From the NCBI GenBank assembly GCA_013397795.1, contig VZTJ01000581.1:1-64000 (forward strand): a DNA stretch of 64,000 nt, written 5' to 3'. Positions 13,446 to 25,600 of this stretch are shown in pieces. This stretch comes from Orthonyx spaldingii. Lineage: Eukaryota; Chordata; Aves; Passeriformes; Orthonychidae. Under the pieces are notes generated by a model that was not told where the DNA came from, searched no databases, and was given only the letters and a program-made list of their open reading frames with translations. Every line of letters starts with the position of its first letter. The stretch's first letter is position 1. A program made the position numbers and the translations under genes.

Positions 13446-15830
13446 AAATGTTCAAAAATCCTCACCTCTACAACCAGGAAAGGAGAAAGAAACCTGGGAA
13501 TTTGAACAGGAATGTTCAGCTTCAACTGAGGCACAAGGCTTGGTACAGAGTGCCTGAGAACATGAGAAAATACAGCAGAAATGGTCCTGTATACACAACC
13601 CATGGAGTATACTGCACAGAGCATCATGAGGCCCCGTAAACATACTAACTGGGTCTGGAAGGTTAAATTTTCCTCTGCATAGACTTCTTTTAGGGAATCT
13701 GAATGTATTTTGCCCAAGGCTTTCTTTCCTCAACCCGTCTGTAAGGAGTGAGGGGGTTAGCCATGATATATCCTGTAATTCCCAGGTTTGGAATAGTGCT
13801 ACCTGTGTGATACCTGCTGTCAGTGGCCTGCAGACAATATTGAGGGATACTTACTCCTGCTGTCATACACACTGACCTACGGTTTATTTTATTACTGCTC
13901 CCACAGATTAGTAATACAAACCACGTGGTGTAGTGGGCATTTCTAGAGGACATTTCTGTTAAATTACTACTGAATATACAAATATTATGGAATCATAAGG
14001 CATTATGGACCCTAATCTGTAGCCTACAAGAAAGTTTAAACAGGGTGTTTAAAGTCACCTTGGAGTTAATTGAAAAATAAAACAGACATAGCAACCAACC
14101 TCACTAACCTATCGCTATTTTATGGAGAGAAGGGCTCAAAATAATTACTACCTGTCTAAAATGTGCCTTCTGTAGAAAGAATGCAACTTTTAAAATTAAG
14201 TAATTGTATTCTTACAAGTGGAAACGACAGGAAAAAAAAGTAAAATACTAAAATATTTTTACTACTTTTAAAGCATAATTATGTAAATGTATAATTAATG
14301 ATACATTTCTAACAAGCAAGGTAGTGGCTTTACATGACAAAGCTGAAAATATGTTATCTTGAGTTCTACATAGCTGCAATCTGTTCTGGCATCCAAAAAC
14401 ATTATGGTGTAATAAAATATGAAATTTTACAATATTTACTTATATTTTTTAAATATAAAAAGAATACTAAATACAGCCATAAAACAGATCAAATAACAGA
14501 TCTAATTTTATATCATATATGCTAACTAGTAAGCATATATACTCAAAAGAACACATTTAATAAAAACTAAGAACATATTTAATAAAGTAAGAACTCTTTA
14601 TCGGCAGTGTTGTTAATATATTAATATATTTGAAGGCAATATTTAGCTATCAATGCATCTCTGTTCTCTTCAGTCTCACTCCTGCCGCCATAGGTCTGTC
14701 ACATAACAGGTGGCATATGGACAAGCAGCTGAGTTGTACCTGGGTGCATCAGACTGTCCCAGGGCTGCCAACTGCAGGAAGGGGATGCTGGTTTATATTA
14801 GTTCAGTAAGCTGGGAGTGTATATAGTGTGCTGGCACTGAGCCTGCTTCCTTGGCAGGTGTGATCCAAGCACCCTGCCATGTATACACTGTTCTGGGAAT
14901 ATCCTGTCAGCACTGCCATATTTCTCAATCACAGGAAAATATCCATATTCTTCAAAATGTACAACTATGTGTGGAAGTTAACACTCTTGCAAGAATGTCT
15001 CTGATGCCAACAAATTGCTAGATGGCAAGCCATGTATGCATTATTTATGGTACAAAGCAAGATGAATGAGCGACGAAAAAATAGAGTAAAACCTTGGAAG
15101 CTGAATGCCAGGGAAAGTGAACTGACTAAAAATGAAGAATTTGTACTCTCCTTCTCCTCCAAAGGCAGACAATACATAGGCACAGTGCTAATTTCTTGTC
15201 TGCTTGCACAGACCTTGGGTGTCTAACTCTCTGTCAAAAATTATTTAGCATATAAGCAATTAAAAAAAAAATCATGCTCCACTCTAACACTTTGCATTCA
15301 TCTTCTTTTCCATAGCTTAATTCTCTATTGTTTCCCTTCTCTGTGAAAATACAGTCTTCTAAAACCAGCATTCCTTTCTCTTGCCTTCATTCCAGAGAAT
15401 ACGAGTACTTCTATCCTCCACTGTCAAATAATCAAACAGTCCTTGTATGCTATTGTGTGATCAAAACTGGATGGGAGTTGGCTTTCCCAGACCCTTTTCT
15501 TGTCCCTTTCTTCTCTGAATTGATGTCATCTGCCTGGCACCTGGAGCTCAGAACTGGGGACAGCTCCTGAGTCACATCCATGTCCCTGACGCTGACTTGT
15601 TTTGTGATCTTCAGAGATGACAGATCAATGCAAAAACTGTATTTCCAATAAATAATTCAAGGATTCCAACCAGAGTTCTAGCACTCATGGACCTGCTGAA
15701 AAGTACCATACACTGTTCCACCAAAAAATGGGAAATTGCAGGATATGACAAAAGTAACAGAGACAGCTTTTATATCCTTGTCCTGGTATGTACTGGCAGT
15801 CTCATTTCTTGTCCTTCAGTTGCTGTGAGT

Positions 15831-15870
15831 AGGAAGCTGCCTCCTAGAAGAGGAAGCTGACTCCTAGAAG
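15831..15870. repeat. 20-bp tandem duplication, two units
   Basis: Units 15,831-15,850 and 15,851-15,870 begin AGGAAGCTG and end CTCCTAGAAG, differing at one position (C versus A). A replication-slippage duplication of recent date is the simplest explanation. Confidence 0.9.
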
Positions 15871-16415
15871 AGTCCTCTTAAAGTACTTTTTTAGTCTAGG
15901 TTTTTCCATTTGCATAATGAATTTACCTATTCTGCAAGGCCATGAAATTTAGTTACAGCATAAATATAATAGATGCAAGTTTTTATATGAGGAGAAACTT
16001 TCTTATCCTCATCGTCATCCTTGTCCCCATCATTATGCTCCTCCTCATTCATATGATTATTATTCATGTCTTGTTTCTGTTATACCACATAAGGATAATG
16101 CTCTTCCCCTCCTTTAAATATGCATCTTTTTTTTCCTCCTGGACCAGTCTGTTGTTGCACACAGTTTGCTTCATTTGTTGTCTATGAGAGAGTTGCAATA
16201 ACCTCTTCTGTAACAAGATATCTTGTCATTTTATCTTTTACTATAAAATGTTTTGAGAGCTTTGTTTGAAAGATGCTCTATGAAAATGAATTAAATTTTA
16301 CTGGTTTTGCCTGAAGCAGATGTTGCACTGAGTTGATTCCCCTTCTTTCTCCCTTCTAGACTTGACTTGTCATCTTTTTAAACAGATTTTTCCTTATGTT
16401 TTGGTTGGGGTTTTT

Positions 16416-16420
16416 TGGGG

Positions 16421-16453
<33 letters not shown>

Positions 16454-16489
16454 NNNNNNNNNNTGGGGCTTTTTTTTTTTTTTTTTTTT
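16416..16489. repeat. T homopolymer with a 10-N assembly gap
   Basis: TGGGGC followed by 32 T (16,422-16,453), then ten N (16,454-16,463), then TGGGGC again followed by 20 T (16,470-16,489). The repeat of the same anchor on both sides of the gap suggests that one locus is represented twice or that a short T-rich duplication was not resolved. Confidence 0.95.
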
Positions 16490-18853
16490 AATGTTGTTTA
16501 TCAATTCAGTACACAAACCAGCTTGCACTTAGCAGTTTTCAAAAATATTCTTTTTGGTAGTGTTTTACTCTCATTAAATAAATAAAAAAAAAAATGAAAC
16601 CAAGACAAAACCCTGAGAATAATGGACCTGCAGAAGGCAGTTCCCTCAAAAACAACCTCACAATGAGCCTGTGAGTCACAACACAATTGAAAAGACACAC
16701 ATGAAAAGGGCCAGATGAGGCAAAGTACCTAACACAGGACCATTCTCTTTCATACATTGATCTCTACAGTTAATTTTTTAAATTTTCAGCTCTGAAACTT
16801 TATACCACTTGTTAAAAAAATCTGTCATGTATTAAATAAATTGAGGATTTATTTCTCCCTCTAGATTTATGTTAATGAGGCATTAATGGTGTGAGAATGT
16901 TCTGTGGGACCACCTGAGTAATCAAATTAATATGTATACAAGGACCTCTGTATATGATTTTATGATTTTAAAGATCTGTGCTGGTCTACATGAAAAGGAC
17001 AGAAATGCTTCAGATAAGTGCACATAGCAGAATTGCTACTTGTGGATGGACAGCCTCTGGCTCTTCAAGTTACCTAACCAAAAAAGGTCTGAAAGGACAT
17101 TGTTCAACCTTCTGTTAACATCAGTAGGTTGGATTCTGACATAGGGAAAGATAAGGTTTGATGCTCACATGGTGATCACTCAGACTAATCCTTCTGCAGG
17201 GATGAAAGACTGTAATCCACAGACAGGAAGGTATGACTTCACTGAAATCAGTGTGAGGTTACCAGTTACTTACTAGAAACTGTATTTGATGCCTGTTTAT
17301 TAGTAGTCTCAGACGTAAAAGTATTCACAAAATAAAGAATCCTATACAAACAACATCAAACAAACAGTTCTGCATGAGCTTGTTTTTTCTGTCAAACTAG
17401 CTGCCCTCACTTGTAGATCAGTGGAAAAGAGGTAAAACTGGAAAATTGGTAGGAGTCTCAGTCTTTTGTAGGTTTAACAACAAGACAAACAGGTAAATTC
17501 CAGAGCACTGTACAGGGAAAATGAATCAGTGACACTTGTGGAAGAAAGGTGACAATTTTAGCTACACTCTCTCAGCCCTGTTATATACCTCTTCTTCCTT
17601 GTTACTGATCTTTAAAGACTGTTTTCTTCCTTTAAGAAATCCCATCTCTTACCACTTATTTCTCACTTAGACTTGTAATGCACTGTAATAATATGATTCG
17701 TTACAACGTTAAATAATTGTGCAATCACAAATGAAGGATTATGGCTTTAGGTAGGGGATGTGATGATTAACTCTTATAATAATCGGATATATAAACATGA
17801 GGCAACATGTACTGACAGATATTTGCGAAACCATGCAAGATATCAATTTTCAAACAAAGCTATCATAGGGATTTACTTATCCCTTTGAAATTACTGTGAA
17901 TGCTTTTAATTTGTTTTTACATTTCTGTATGTTTGGTAAGATTGCAATCTTCAGAATGACAGAAACTCTTGAAAATATCCAGTTTACTGGGTAGTTATCA
18001 TATGGATAGGTTTTCCCATTATTACCCATGGCATCTCAGTTCCACATTCTCTCATAGGAAAAATATGGTGGTGTGGCTGTGACACTGTTTTGCTGCTGGA
18101 AATAGCCTGCTTTTGCTAAAGATTTTCTTCTGTTCTTCAGGATTCTGATTATTATTCATTATTGGCTGTTTAATCTGGCAGTGATGAAATAACAAAGAGA
18201 AGTTCAAGAGCAATCAAAAGAGAGTCCAGGGCCCTGGAACAATTTGTAGAGGGATCAGGAACACAGATAGTGATTTCCTTGATTCTTCCAGTAACAAGAA
18301 ATCATATTGATAGCAATAGGCAGATCCATTGATCAGGTCAATGCATGACTCTGAGGCTGTTGTCAGCAGAAAAATTTTGGTATTCTTGACTACAGGATGA
18401 CCTACTCAACATCTGGTCTACTGACACCAGATGGGTTGCACCTATCTCAGAGAGGGAAAAGAATTCTATCTAGTCAGGCTTCTTGACGGAACTTTAAACT
18501 AGCTTGGAAGGGGAAAAGGGACAAAACCAGTCTGGCCAGTGATGAGCAATGGGACAATGTTTCAAAACTTGAGGAAAGAAGCACTAATGGGAATCCTCAG
18601 TATGTCTTAGGAGGTGTTGGCTACAATGTACCACACCTGGAATGTCACTACACTAATGCCCACAGCATTAGGAACAAACAAGAGATGTTGAAGCCTTGGT
18701 CCAGTGCCAGAGATTTGACATCATTGGCATAAGTGGAACCTCGTGGGATGAGTGCTGTGACTGGAGTGCCCCATTGGATGGTTACAGGCTCTTCAGGAGG
18801 CAGGGCAGAAGAGGTGGAGGGGTAGCACTGTATAAATAGAAGGGTTAGAATAT

Positions 18854-19105
18854 ATGCTCACACTTGGCAATGGCACTGTTGAGAGCCTCTGGGTAAGAAT
18901 CAAGAGCCAAACAAATAATGTGGATATCACTGTGGGAATCTTCTATAGACCTCCTAGCCAGCATGATGACCCAGACAAATTATTATTTGAGGAACTAAGG
19001 GAAACTTCCAAGTTAACTGTCTTTGTCCTTATGGGGACTTCAGCTTGCCAGAAATTAACTAGGAGCATCACACAGCTGGTACAACCTGAGGCAGAAGATT
19101 CCTAA
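18854..19105 (+). pseudogene. CR1 ORF2 endonuclease remnant, middle part
   Basis: Part of the apurinic-like endonuclease domain that nicks target DNA for CR1 insertion. Family-like blocks are LWVRIKSQTNNVDITVGIFYRPP and DPDKLLFEELRE. The expected MGDFN segment reads MGTSACQ, so the conserved Asp-Phe-Asn is gone. Upstream, at 18,735-18,737, the catalytic Glu of the ISETW motif is Gly (ISGTSW). Confidence 0.85.
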
Positions 19106-19140
19106 AAAACCTGTATGACAGCTTTTTAGAACAGATCCTA

Positions 19141-19362
19141 ATGGAGTCAACTCAGAAAGATACCCTCCTTGATCTGCTGCTTGTCAGCAGAGAGGATCTT
19201 GTGGGCAAAGCGGAGATTGATGGCCATCTTGGCCACAGAGATGGTGAAGCAATGGAGTTTAAAATCTCTGTTGACAGGAGTGCCAGGAAAACCTCAGCTC
19301 TGGACACGGGGAGAACAGACTTCAGCCTGCTTGGGGAATTAGTGAGTAAGGTCCCCTTGTAA
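19141..19362 (+). pseudogene. CR1 ORF2 endonuclease remnant, C-terminal part
   Basis: Reads LLDLLLVSREDLVGKAEIDG then HLGHRDGEAMEFKIS. In intact CR1 endonucleases this end carries a Ser-Asp-His triad residue set before the E-F pair; here it reads Arg-Asp-Gly (19,237-19,245), so the catalytic His is lost. The frame differs from that of the preceding piece, showing an intervening frameshift. Confidence 0.85.
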
Positions 19363-19862
19363 AACGATTTTGCAGGTACCAGGATCCATCAGTGCTGGTC
19401 ACTTTTTAATCACCTCCTAAGGGCACAGGAGTAGGCAATTCCCAAATGTCAGAAGTCAAGCGGATGAGGCAGAAGGTCAGCTTGGCTGAACAGGAATCTT
19501 CTCTAGGAAATAAGACAAAAAAAGAAGTCGTAGAACAAGGTCAGGTGAAGCAAGGTCAGGTAACATGGGTGCCTGATTCTGCACCTGGGATGGGACAACC
19601 CTGGGTGTACAGCCTGAGGAAGGAGAGGCTGGAAAGCAGCACCATGGAAAGGTACCTGGGGGTCCTGGTCAGTGGCAAGTTGAACATGAGTCAGCAGTGC
19701 CCTGGCAGCCAGGAGGGCCAAGCGTGTCCTGGGGGTCATCAGGCACAGCATCGGCAGCCGGGCAAGGGAGGGGATTGTCCCGCTCCTCTCCGAGCTGGGG
19801 CAGCCTCACCTCAAGTGCTGGGGGCAGTTTGGGGTGCCACAATATAAGAAAGACATTAAACT

Positions 19863-20237
19863 ATGAGAGTCCAAAGGAGGGCTATGAAGGTGGTGAAGTG
19901 CCTTGAGGGAAAATCTTATAAGGAGCAGCTGAGGTCACTTGGTATGTTCAGCCTGGAGAAGAGGAGACTGAAGGGAGTCCTCATTGCAGTCTGCAACTTT
20001 CTTGTGAAGGGAAGAGGAGGGGCAGGCACTGATCTCTTCTCTGTGGTGACCAGTGACAGCACCCGAGAGAATGGCCTGAAGCTCAGTCAGGGGAGGTTTA
20101 GATCAGATATTAGAAAAAGATTTTTCATCCAGAGGGTGGTTGGGCACTGGAACAGGCTCCCCAGGGGAGCAGTCACAGGTCCAAGCCTGACAGAGTTCAA
20201 AACGTATTTGGACAATACTCTTGGGCACATGGTGTGA
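19863..20237 (+). pseudogene. CR1 ORF2 C-terminal tail remnant
   Basis: A 124-codon frame covering the conserved region after the RT domain: RVQRRAMKVVKCLEGKSY, SLEKRRLKGVLIAVCNF, LKLSQGRFRSDIRKRFF, HWNRLPRGAVTGPSL. It ends at a stop close to the 3' untranslated region, as in the family. The preceding frame (19,446-19,847) holds the piece before it, shifted in phase. Confidence 0.9.
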
Positions 20238-21860
20238 CTCTTGTGGATGGTCCTGTGCAGGGCAAGGAGTTGGACTTGATGATCCTTGTGGCTGATCCAA
20301 CTCAGCTTATTCTGTGCACTTGTGATTCTGTGACTCCACACCTTATAACTTTACTGGTGTACATATTTTAGCTGGTCTTTGATTACTCACAGAATATATG
20401 TAAATGTGTAGAGAGGCATCTATTTCAATAAATTCTCCAAATATGTGTGTTCAATTAAATTTTATATCTTCTTAGGCTCTCTACGTAGTGGATAGGTAAT
20501 GAGAAATTCCACCATATGACCAAACTCCCTGGACACCTCCACCTTTCTTCAGTAATTGTACAGAGAGATTATGAACACCATACACCACTGTTTTCTGAGG
20601 CAAAATGATCTTCTTACAAAGTTGATGTGCACAATAAAGCAAGAATAAATCTGTCACCACTGTGAGGCATGCATAATATCAGATTTATTAAACATGTGAA
20701 ATGGTACCTCTTGGGTGTTATCTTTTTTGAAATGCTGAAAGTATCTGTTACTTGGCTGGAAAAGGCAGGAGTAATTCAGCTAATCATCTTTTATTTTCAG
20801 TTAAAAGGTCAGCATAGCAAGTGGAAACTTCCAGAATGAGTCTTATCTTTTCTCTCTTCTGTTTCCCACCGATAAGACACAATCCTTCAGAACAGAAGTG
20901 TACCCTCTGAGAAAAACTGTTTTCCAGGCTCAACACATCCAATCACTTTAAATTAAGTCTGTGGACAAGCTAAAAGTCTGTGTTTCAGCTGGAACTGATC
21001 CTACTACTTATCTGAAGTCTTTAAATCATTATAAAACTGTTTATATGTTTTTTCTGAAAGACTACTGATTTCAGCACCAGTGGCTGTTTCTAAGGAATTT
21101 GTCCCACTGTTAACAAGTAAAAAGATCTGGAAGACCTAGATTTGAATAGTTTTCCTTATTTTTCCCTTGACTTCAATTGCAAATAATTTCTATAGCTCTT
21201 CCAAGAGAGAGCTCTAGCTTTCTACAGGACTCAATATTACTTCAGGTTTCATTCATGTAGCAGTAAGGCGTTCAGCATTACAGGGGGAAAGAGAGACAGA
21301 TCTTACTACTTGCTCAATGATCAAAGATATGAAAAGGGTTGAAGGTCACTGACTTCTCTATTGTACTGATTAAGGAGATAAACCATGTAATTATCACTAG
21401 GATCATTTTGCATCTTCTCAGATTAGGGCACTTAATGCAGTTTTTAAGGAATTATCTGAAAAACTGAAAGGGTAACAAGTCCTTCACTGTTCCAAATTAG
21501 AGAGAGAACTGTGGAAGAAACTAAGTTTGTGAAGAATTATCTGAAATGTAGTGAAAGCAAGTGCTTCTTTAAAATGATGTGAGGAAAACACTTCAGAGAC
21601 AGAGTACATCTGTAGGTACTTGTATGTGTGCCCAAAGTCTTTCTAACAGTTGCATGCTCTTATGAGAAAAATTGAAATGTTCATTACAGAAAGGAGCTTG
21701 ATGCTAACATGTCAGTACTACTCTTCCTCTGGAATAAACTGCACAAAATATGTACATTTGGCACATTTTCTTTTCTCTGATTTGGTTTTATTAAATATTT
21801 GATGAAAAATCAGCAACGTCATTCAGGAGGGATCTCTGGGAGGAGGACTGATCACTATGC

Positions 21861-21880
21861 TTAAGATGTTAACATCTTAA
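21861..21880. repeat. Perfect 20-bp palindrome between short direct repeats
   Basis: TTAAGATGTTAACATCTTAA is its own reverse complement over all 20 bases. It is preceded by ACTATGC and followed by CCTATGC, so a 6-bp direct repeat (CTATGC) flanks it. Confidence 0.95.
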
Positions 21881-22586
21881 CCTATGCTGAGAGAATAATA
21901 GAGCAGAAAAAAAACCCCAAAACAAAGAAAGGAAATGAGCACAAAGAGTACTAAGTTAATCCTAATCAGGTCGGTGGAATTAGTTGCAAGTGGTCCCTTA
22001 TTATGCACTTTTTGTCAGTCTGTCTTTTAACTGCTTTCTCTTATTCGACTCCTGCTACAACGAAAGACCATCATGGGTACCAAAAATGGCTTAAAAATAG
22101 AATTCTTTAATCAGTCATCTGTTAGAACATTTTGATTGTTTCCCCCTACTTGACCAAGGGAAACCATTACTGGTTCTCAAATTATCCTGTTTTCTGCCAA
22201 AAAATATGTTTAATTTAATAATGTCTTGTGCACAACATGTATATTTTCCATTCAAGTTTGTCAGAAGGGCTTCTTTCCAAGAAAAGAAAGTAGAGGAAGA
22301 AAATGAGTCTATCCATCTTCTGCATTTATTTTAAGAAACATTATTGTAAAATAAAAATCAGAGGGCACAATCCTATAAGGCAATGAGCACATGAAGCATC
22401 TGCTCCAGGTAATGCATGCATATAAATCCTTTGTGCAAAGCAGAGTCTTCTAGCGCAGGCTACCAAGCACTATATCCAGCTAGGTTTTGAAATAGCCCAA
22501 GGATGAAGGCTTCATGCAACATCTCTGGACACCTGTCCTATTGTATGGCTACCCTCACAATAAAATAGGATTTGTTCGCTTTTTTA

Positions 22587-22606
22587 TTTTGTTTTGTTTT
22601 GTTTTT
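22587..22606. repeat. (TTTTG)n microsatellite
   Basis: About four TTTTG units at the end of a T-rich run. Confidence 0.85.
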
Positions 22607-25600
22607 CCTTGTATGATTCCTGCTAAATTAAAGACTTAATACTCCAATTTAGTATTGACCTTTGGACCAAAGGTATGAGACATGATTTAGGAGAAAAATC
22701 CTTTTTTTCTCTGTGTACGTGTGTATGTGCACTCACTGCCTGTATTTATGGCACCAGATATAAACAGTTCTTTCCAGGAGCACAGAAATGGTACATAACA
22801 AACTGGGGCCCCAGGAGTGCCCTATCAGTAGCTGTACTCTTCTCCCTCCTCTTCTCCATAATGTGATTTTCATAGAAAAGAAAATTCAGGCATATGAGTC
22901 AGCTGATTGTTTATCAAATCCATTACCTCTCTGTTTTGGGAAAGAAAAAATGTCTCCAGCTTACAGCTGCAGGTCAGTTTGGAAGAGGCCAATGGGAGCA
23001 CTTATTGAGAGGATTGCAGGTGCTGGTTTGTCCTTGCTGTGTTGAGTGTTCTGGTGCTGACTAAGACTCCAGAGGTCACCTACAGTTTGCCCTTACAATA
23101 TGAATTGGTAGAAAATTGTTTCACCTGCAGTATAAGCCTTTTTCAGAAAGATTTATGCTCTAAATCAACTCTTTTACAGCATGACTTCTTTTGTTAGGAA
23201 AGGATTAAAAGTACATTTTTGGGTCTCAGATTTTAAGCAAAGCTTGCTTTACAATGCAGCCCTTTTTGCCCTAATTTGGTTTTGAGTTTGTGTTTGGTTT
23301 TGCTTATTTGTTTAGGATTTTTTGACTGGTTTCAATCTGACAGCTTTCAACATTAGTACAAAAACAAACAAAAAAAATTGAATTGGAAAGAAACAGTTGT
23401 TCCAGGATTCTTCTCTGTCACCTCAGCAGTTCTGTAGAATCCATACCTGAATATATGCTTATGCACATATAGCTAAGTCAGATTCTGAAGTTGCAGTTTT
23501 ATTCTGAGATTTCATGTTTCATGAAAACTTTGTAAAGTCTGTCATTCTATTCACACTACTCAAGGTTTTGAAATTTCAGAATTTTCCAGGGGATAGAAAA
23601 CTTTTGCTTATTCCTGTTAGCGTGATAGCATAGTGTCAGATGTTCTTTAGCACCCCCACCACTGACAGAACATGTGAAATTTTAACTTTTCTATGTGTCA
23701 AGTGAATAAGGGCAGAGACACTAATTAAGATAGGTTTTGATTTATTCTGTTAAAGGGACAGTGTTGCATACACACAAAATATCTCAAAATGTGTATCAAT
23801 AAAAAAGAGGTTGCAGATCGGTAGATCAGTCTGACAGCTAAACCAGGAGTCTGTGGGTCTTCAAGTTTCAAGGAAGGTCAGGTAAAAAATGTTTCCAAAC
23901 TCTCACGGTTGCACAAAATATTAGTCTCGGACTATTCTCAGTGAACTTAATTGTTTTTCAACCAGCCAAATGTAATCTGTAATATTTGATTCATTTATCA
24001 ACTTGAGTTAAAAATCAGATATTAAATAATATTTGCTCTGTTCCAGTCCCCAGTTAGTGCAGAATCTGAGGTTCTAACATACACTAAAGAAGGGAAAAAG
24101 ACAAAGATATAGGGCAGAGGCAGAACCAGACGCATTATGACTTGGAGAATGCTTGAAACTAGTAAACAGTGAAATGGATGTTTTTGAGAATAGTATTAAA
24201 ATCAAAGTACCATGGAAGTCAAGGTATTTATATTTTCATTAAAATATTAATCATGGAGTATATTTTATAGAGTTTTAGTATAACAACACACTAATGCAAG
24301 TGAAAAGAGAATCAGAACGAGAATTTCAAGTTGGTTAAGGAAAAATTTTGCATCCTGGTAAACTAAACAGAAGAGTTCTGGTGTTGAAGAAAAACTCCAG
24401 GGAAAATAAATGATTTGCCAACAACAACAACACTGTTACAAATATGCCTATTTACAGGACTGATTAAATTAGGGAGAAGAAACCCCCCAAAAACTTGAAA
24501 AAGTAAAAAAGTTGCAAAATATCAAAGAGATTGATCCTTTTTTCACTTCCATTTTTATAAAAAAGCAAAAACAATACTTGGAAAGATGGAATATTTTGCT
24601 TTGGTTTGACATGAATGATTTAGTTGTTCAAGACATGTTTTTACGGCTCTGCCTGTGCAAAGCATAGGGCATTATTCCCAACCCAGTACCATGGATTGTA
24701 TTTAAAACATTGAGTACATTAAGATTTCACAAGATCTGCTCAAAAAATGCAGGTCAAATTGAGTAGGAGTTACTAAAAAACAACACAGCAATTGGCAGGA
24801 TGACCTTTGGGGTCATGCAGTTCATTTTCTGTCAGCAATTCAGACACTCAGGGTATCTTGTTCAAGATAACAAGGTACAGCACAAAAGCTGTGAACCCTT
24901 CTTAAACCCCAACAGGGGCTTTAGCAGAATGAGTACTATAGCAATTTTTTTTTTTCCAGACAAAAAGATGTGAAAATTAATTAACTTTTCAGTGCTTTAT
25001 GATTATTTTTTTTCCCTGTAAGTGCTATTCTTGTGTTCATTCACACAGATCTGATCAGGCCGAACTTAACATAAAAGGGAATTCTCATGTACCATGGTAA
25101 GCATGTAGGTCACTGTTTATAATATGAGGGTATTATCAGCTGCATTTGTTGAAGGGACTAACCAAAATTAATCAGAGTTCACAACTGGAAGCTGCAAACT
25201 CAGTCCCAACACTGGAGCTGACTTCTGATTAGAATAGTTGGGATTTTTCTGTGTTCAGTCTCAGGTCTACCTCAGACATATTCCTGAGCTTCCTAGAACC
25301 AGAGAAAGAAGTAGAAAAAGAAGTCAAGGAAGTGGACAATCAAAAAATTTCTGCCAAGTCAACATTAATTTTATTAATAGGGTTATTCCTTTACTACCAA
25401 TATTGAATTACAGAAAAATCAAAGTTTAAAAGCACTTTTCATACGTAAGTTTCATATTTCTGTGTCAGTAAGTTTAACATGGAATTAAATTTTTAACAGA
25501 TTATTTTTATAAGAGCTATTTATTTTTATGTTGAAATTACCTTGCAGGTACCTTACAAAATTTAAAGGCAGTTGCAGTTATATATAAATTAAACTTTATT

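Larger units (their letters stand above)
13446..18195. other. Unique AT-rich non-coding DNA with an assembly gap
   Basis: No gene or transposon recognised. It includes a short tandem duplication (15,831-15,870), imperfect AT-rich ~21-bp repeats near 14,548-14,591 and the N gap at 16,454-16,463. The patch 14,690-14,960 is more GC-rich but not assignable. Confidence 0.55.
18200..20335 (+). mobile_element. CR1 LINE, long copy with internal deletion
   Basis: This is the most complete CR1 here. At about 18,270-18,495 it matches the end of CR1 ORF1, with LTPDGLHLSQRGKRI (18,421 onward), whose D-x-x-H (18,430 and 18,439) fits the SGNH-esterase domain of CR1 ORF1; the ORF1 stop follows in TTTAAACTAG. 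At 18,600-19,330 it matches the ORF2 endonuclease: TNAHSIRNK-like start, GRRGGGVALYK, then DLLLVSREDLVGKAEIDG. It then jumps near 19,570 from KQGQVTW-type sequence straight to the region after the reverse transcriptase core (HLGWDNPG-like), so most RT motifs are missing. From 19,863 the C-terminal tail is well kept (EKRRLKGVLIAVCNF, HWNRLPRGAVTGPSLTEFK), and the 3' end at about 20,335 has a decayed GATTCTGTGA tail. The 5' limit is approximate. Frameshifts and lost catalytic residues make it dead. Confidence 0.93.

Noticed and set aside
19503..19751. Minus-strand 82-codon frame
   Set aside because: Antisense shadow of the CR1 ORF2 sequence on the plus strand.
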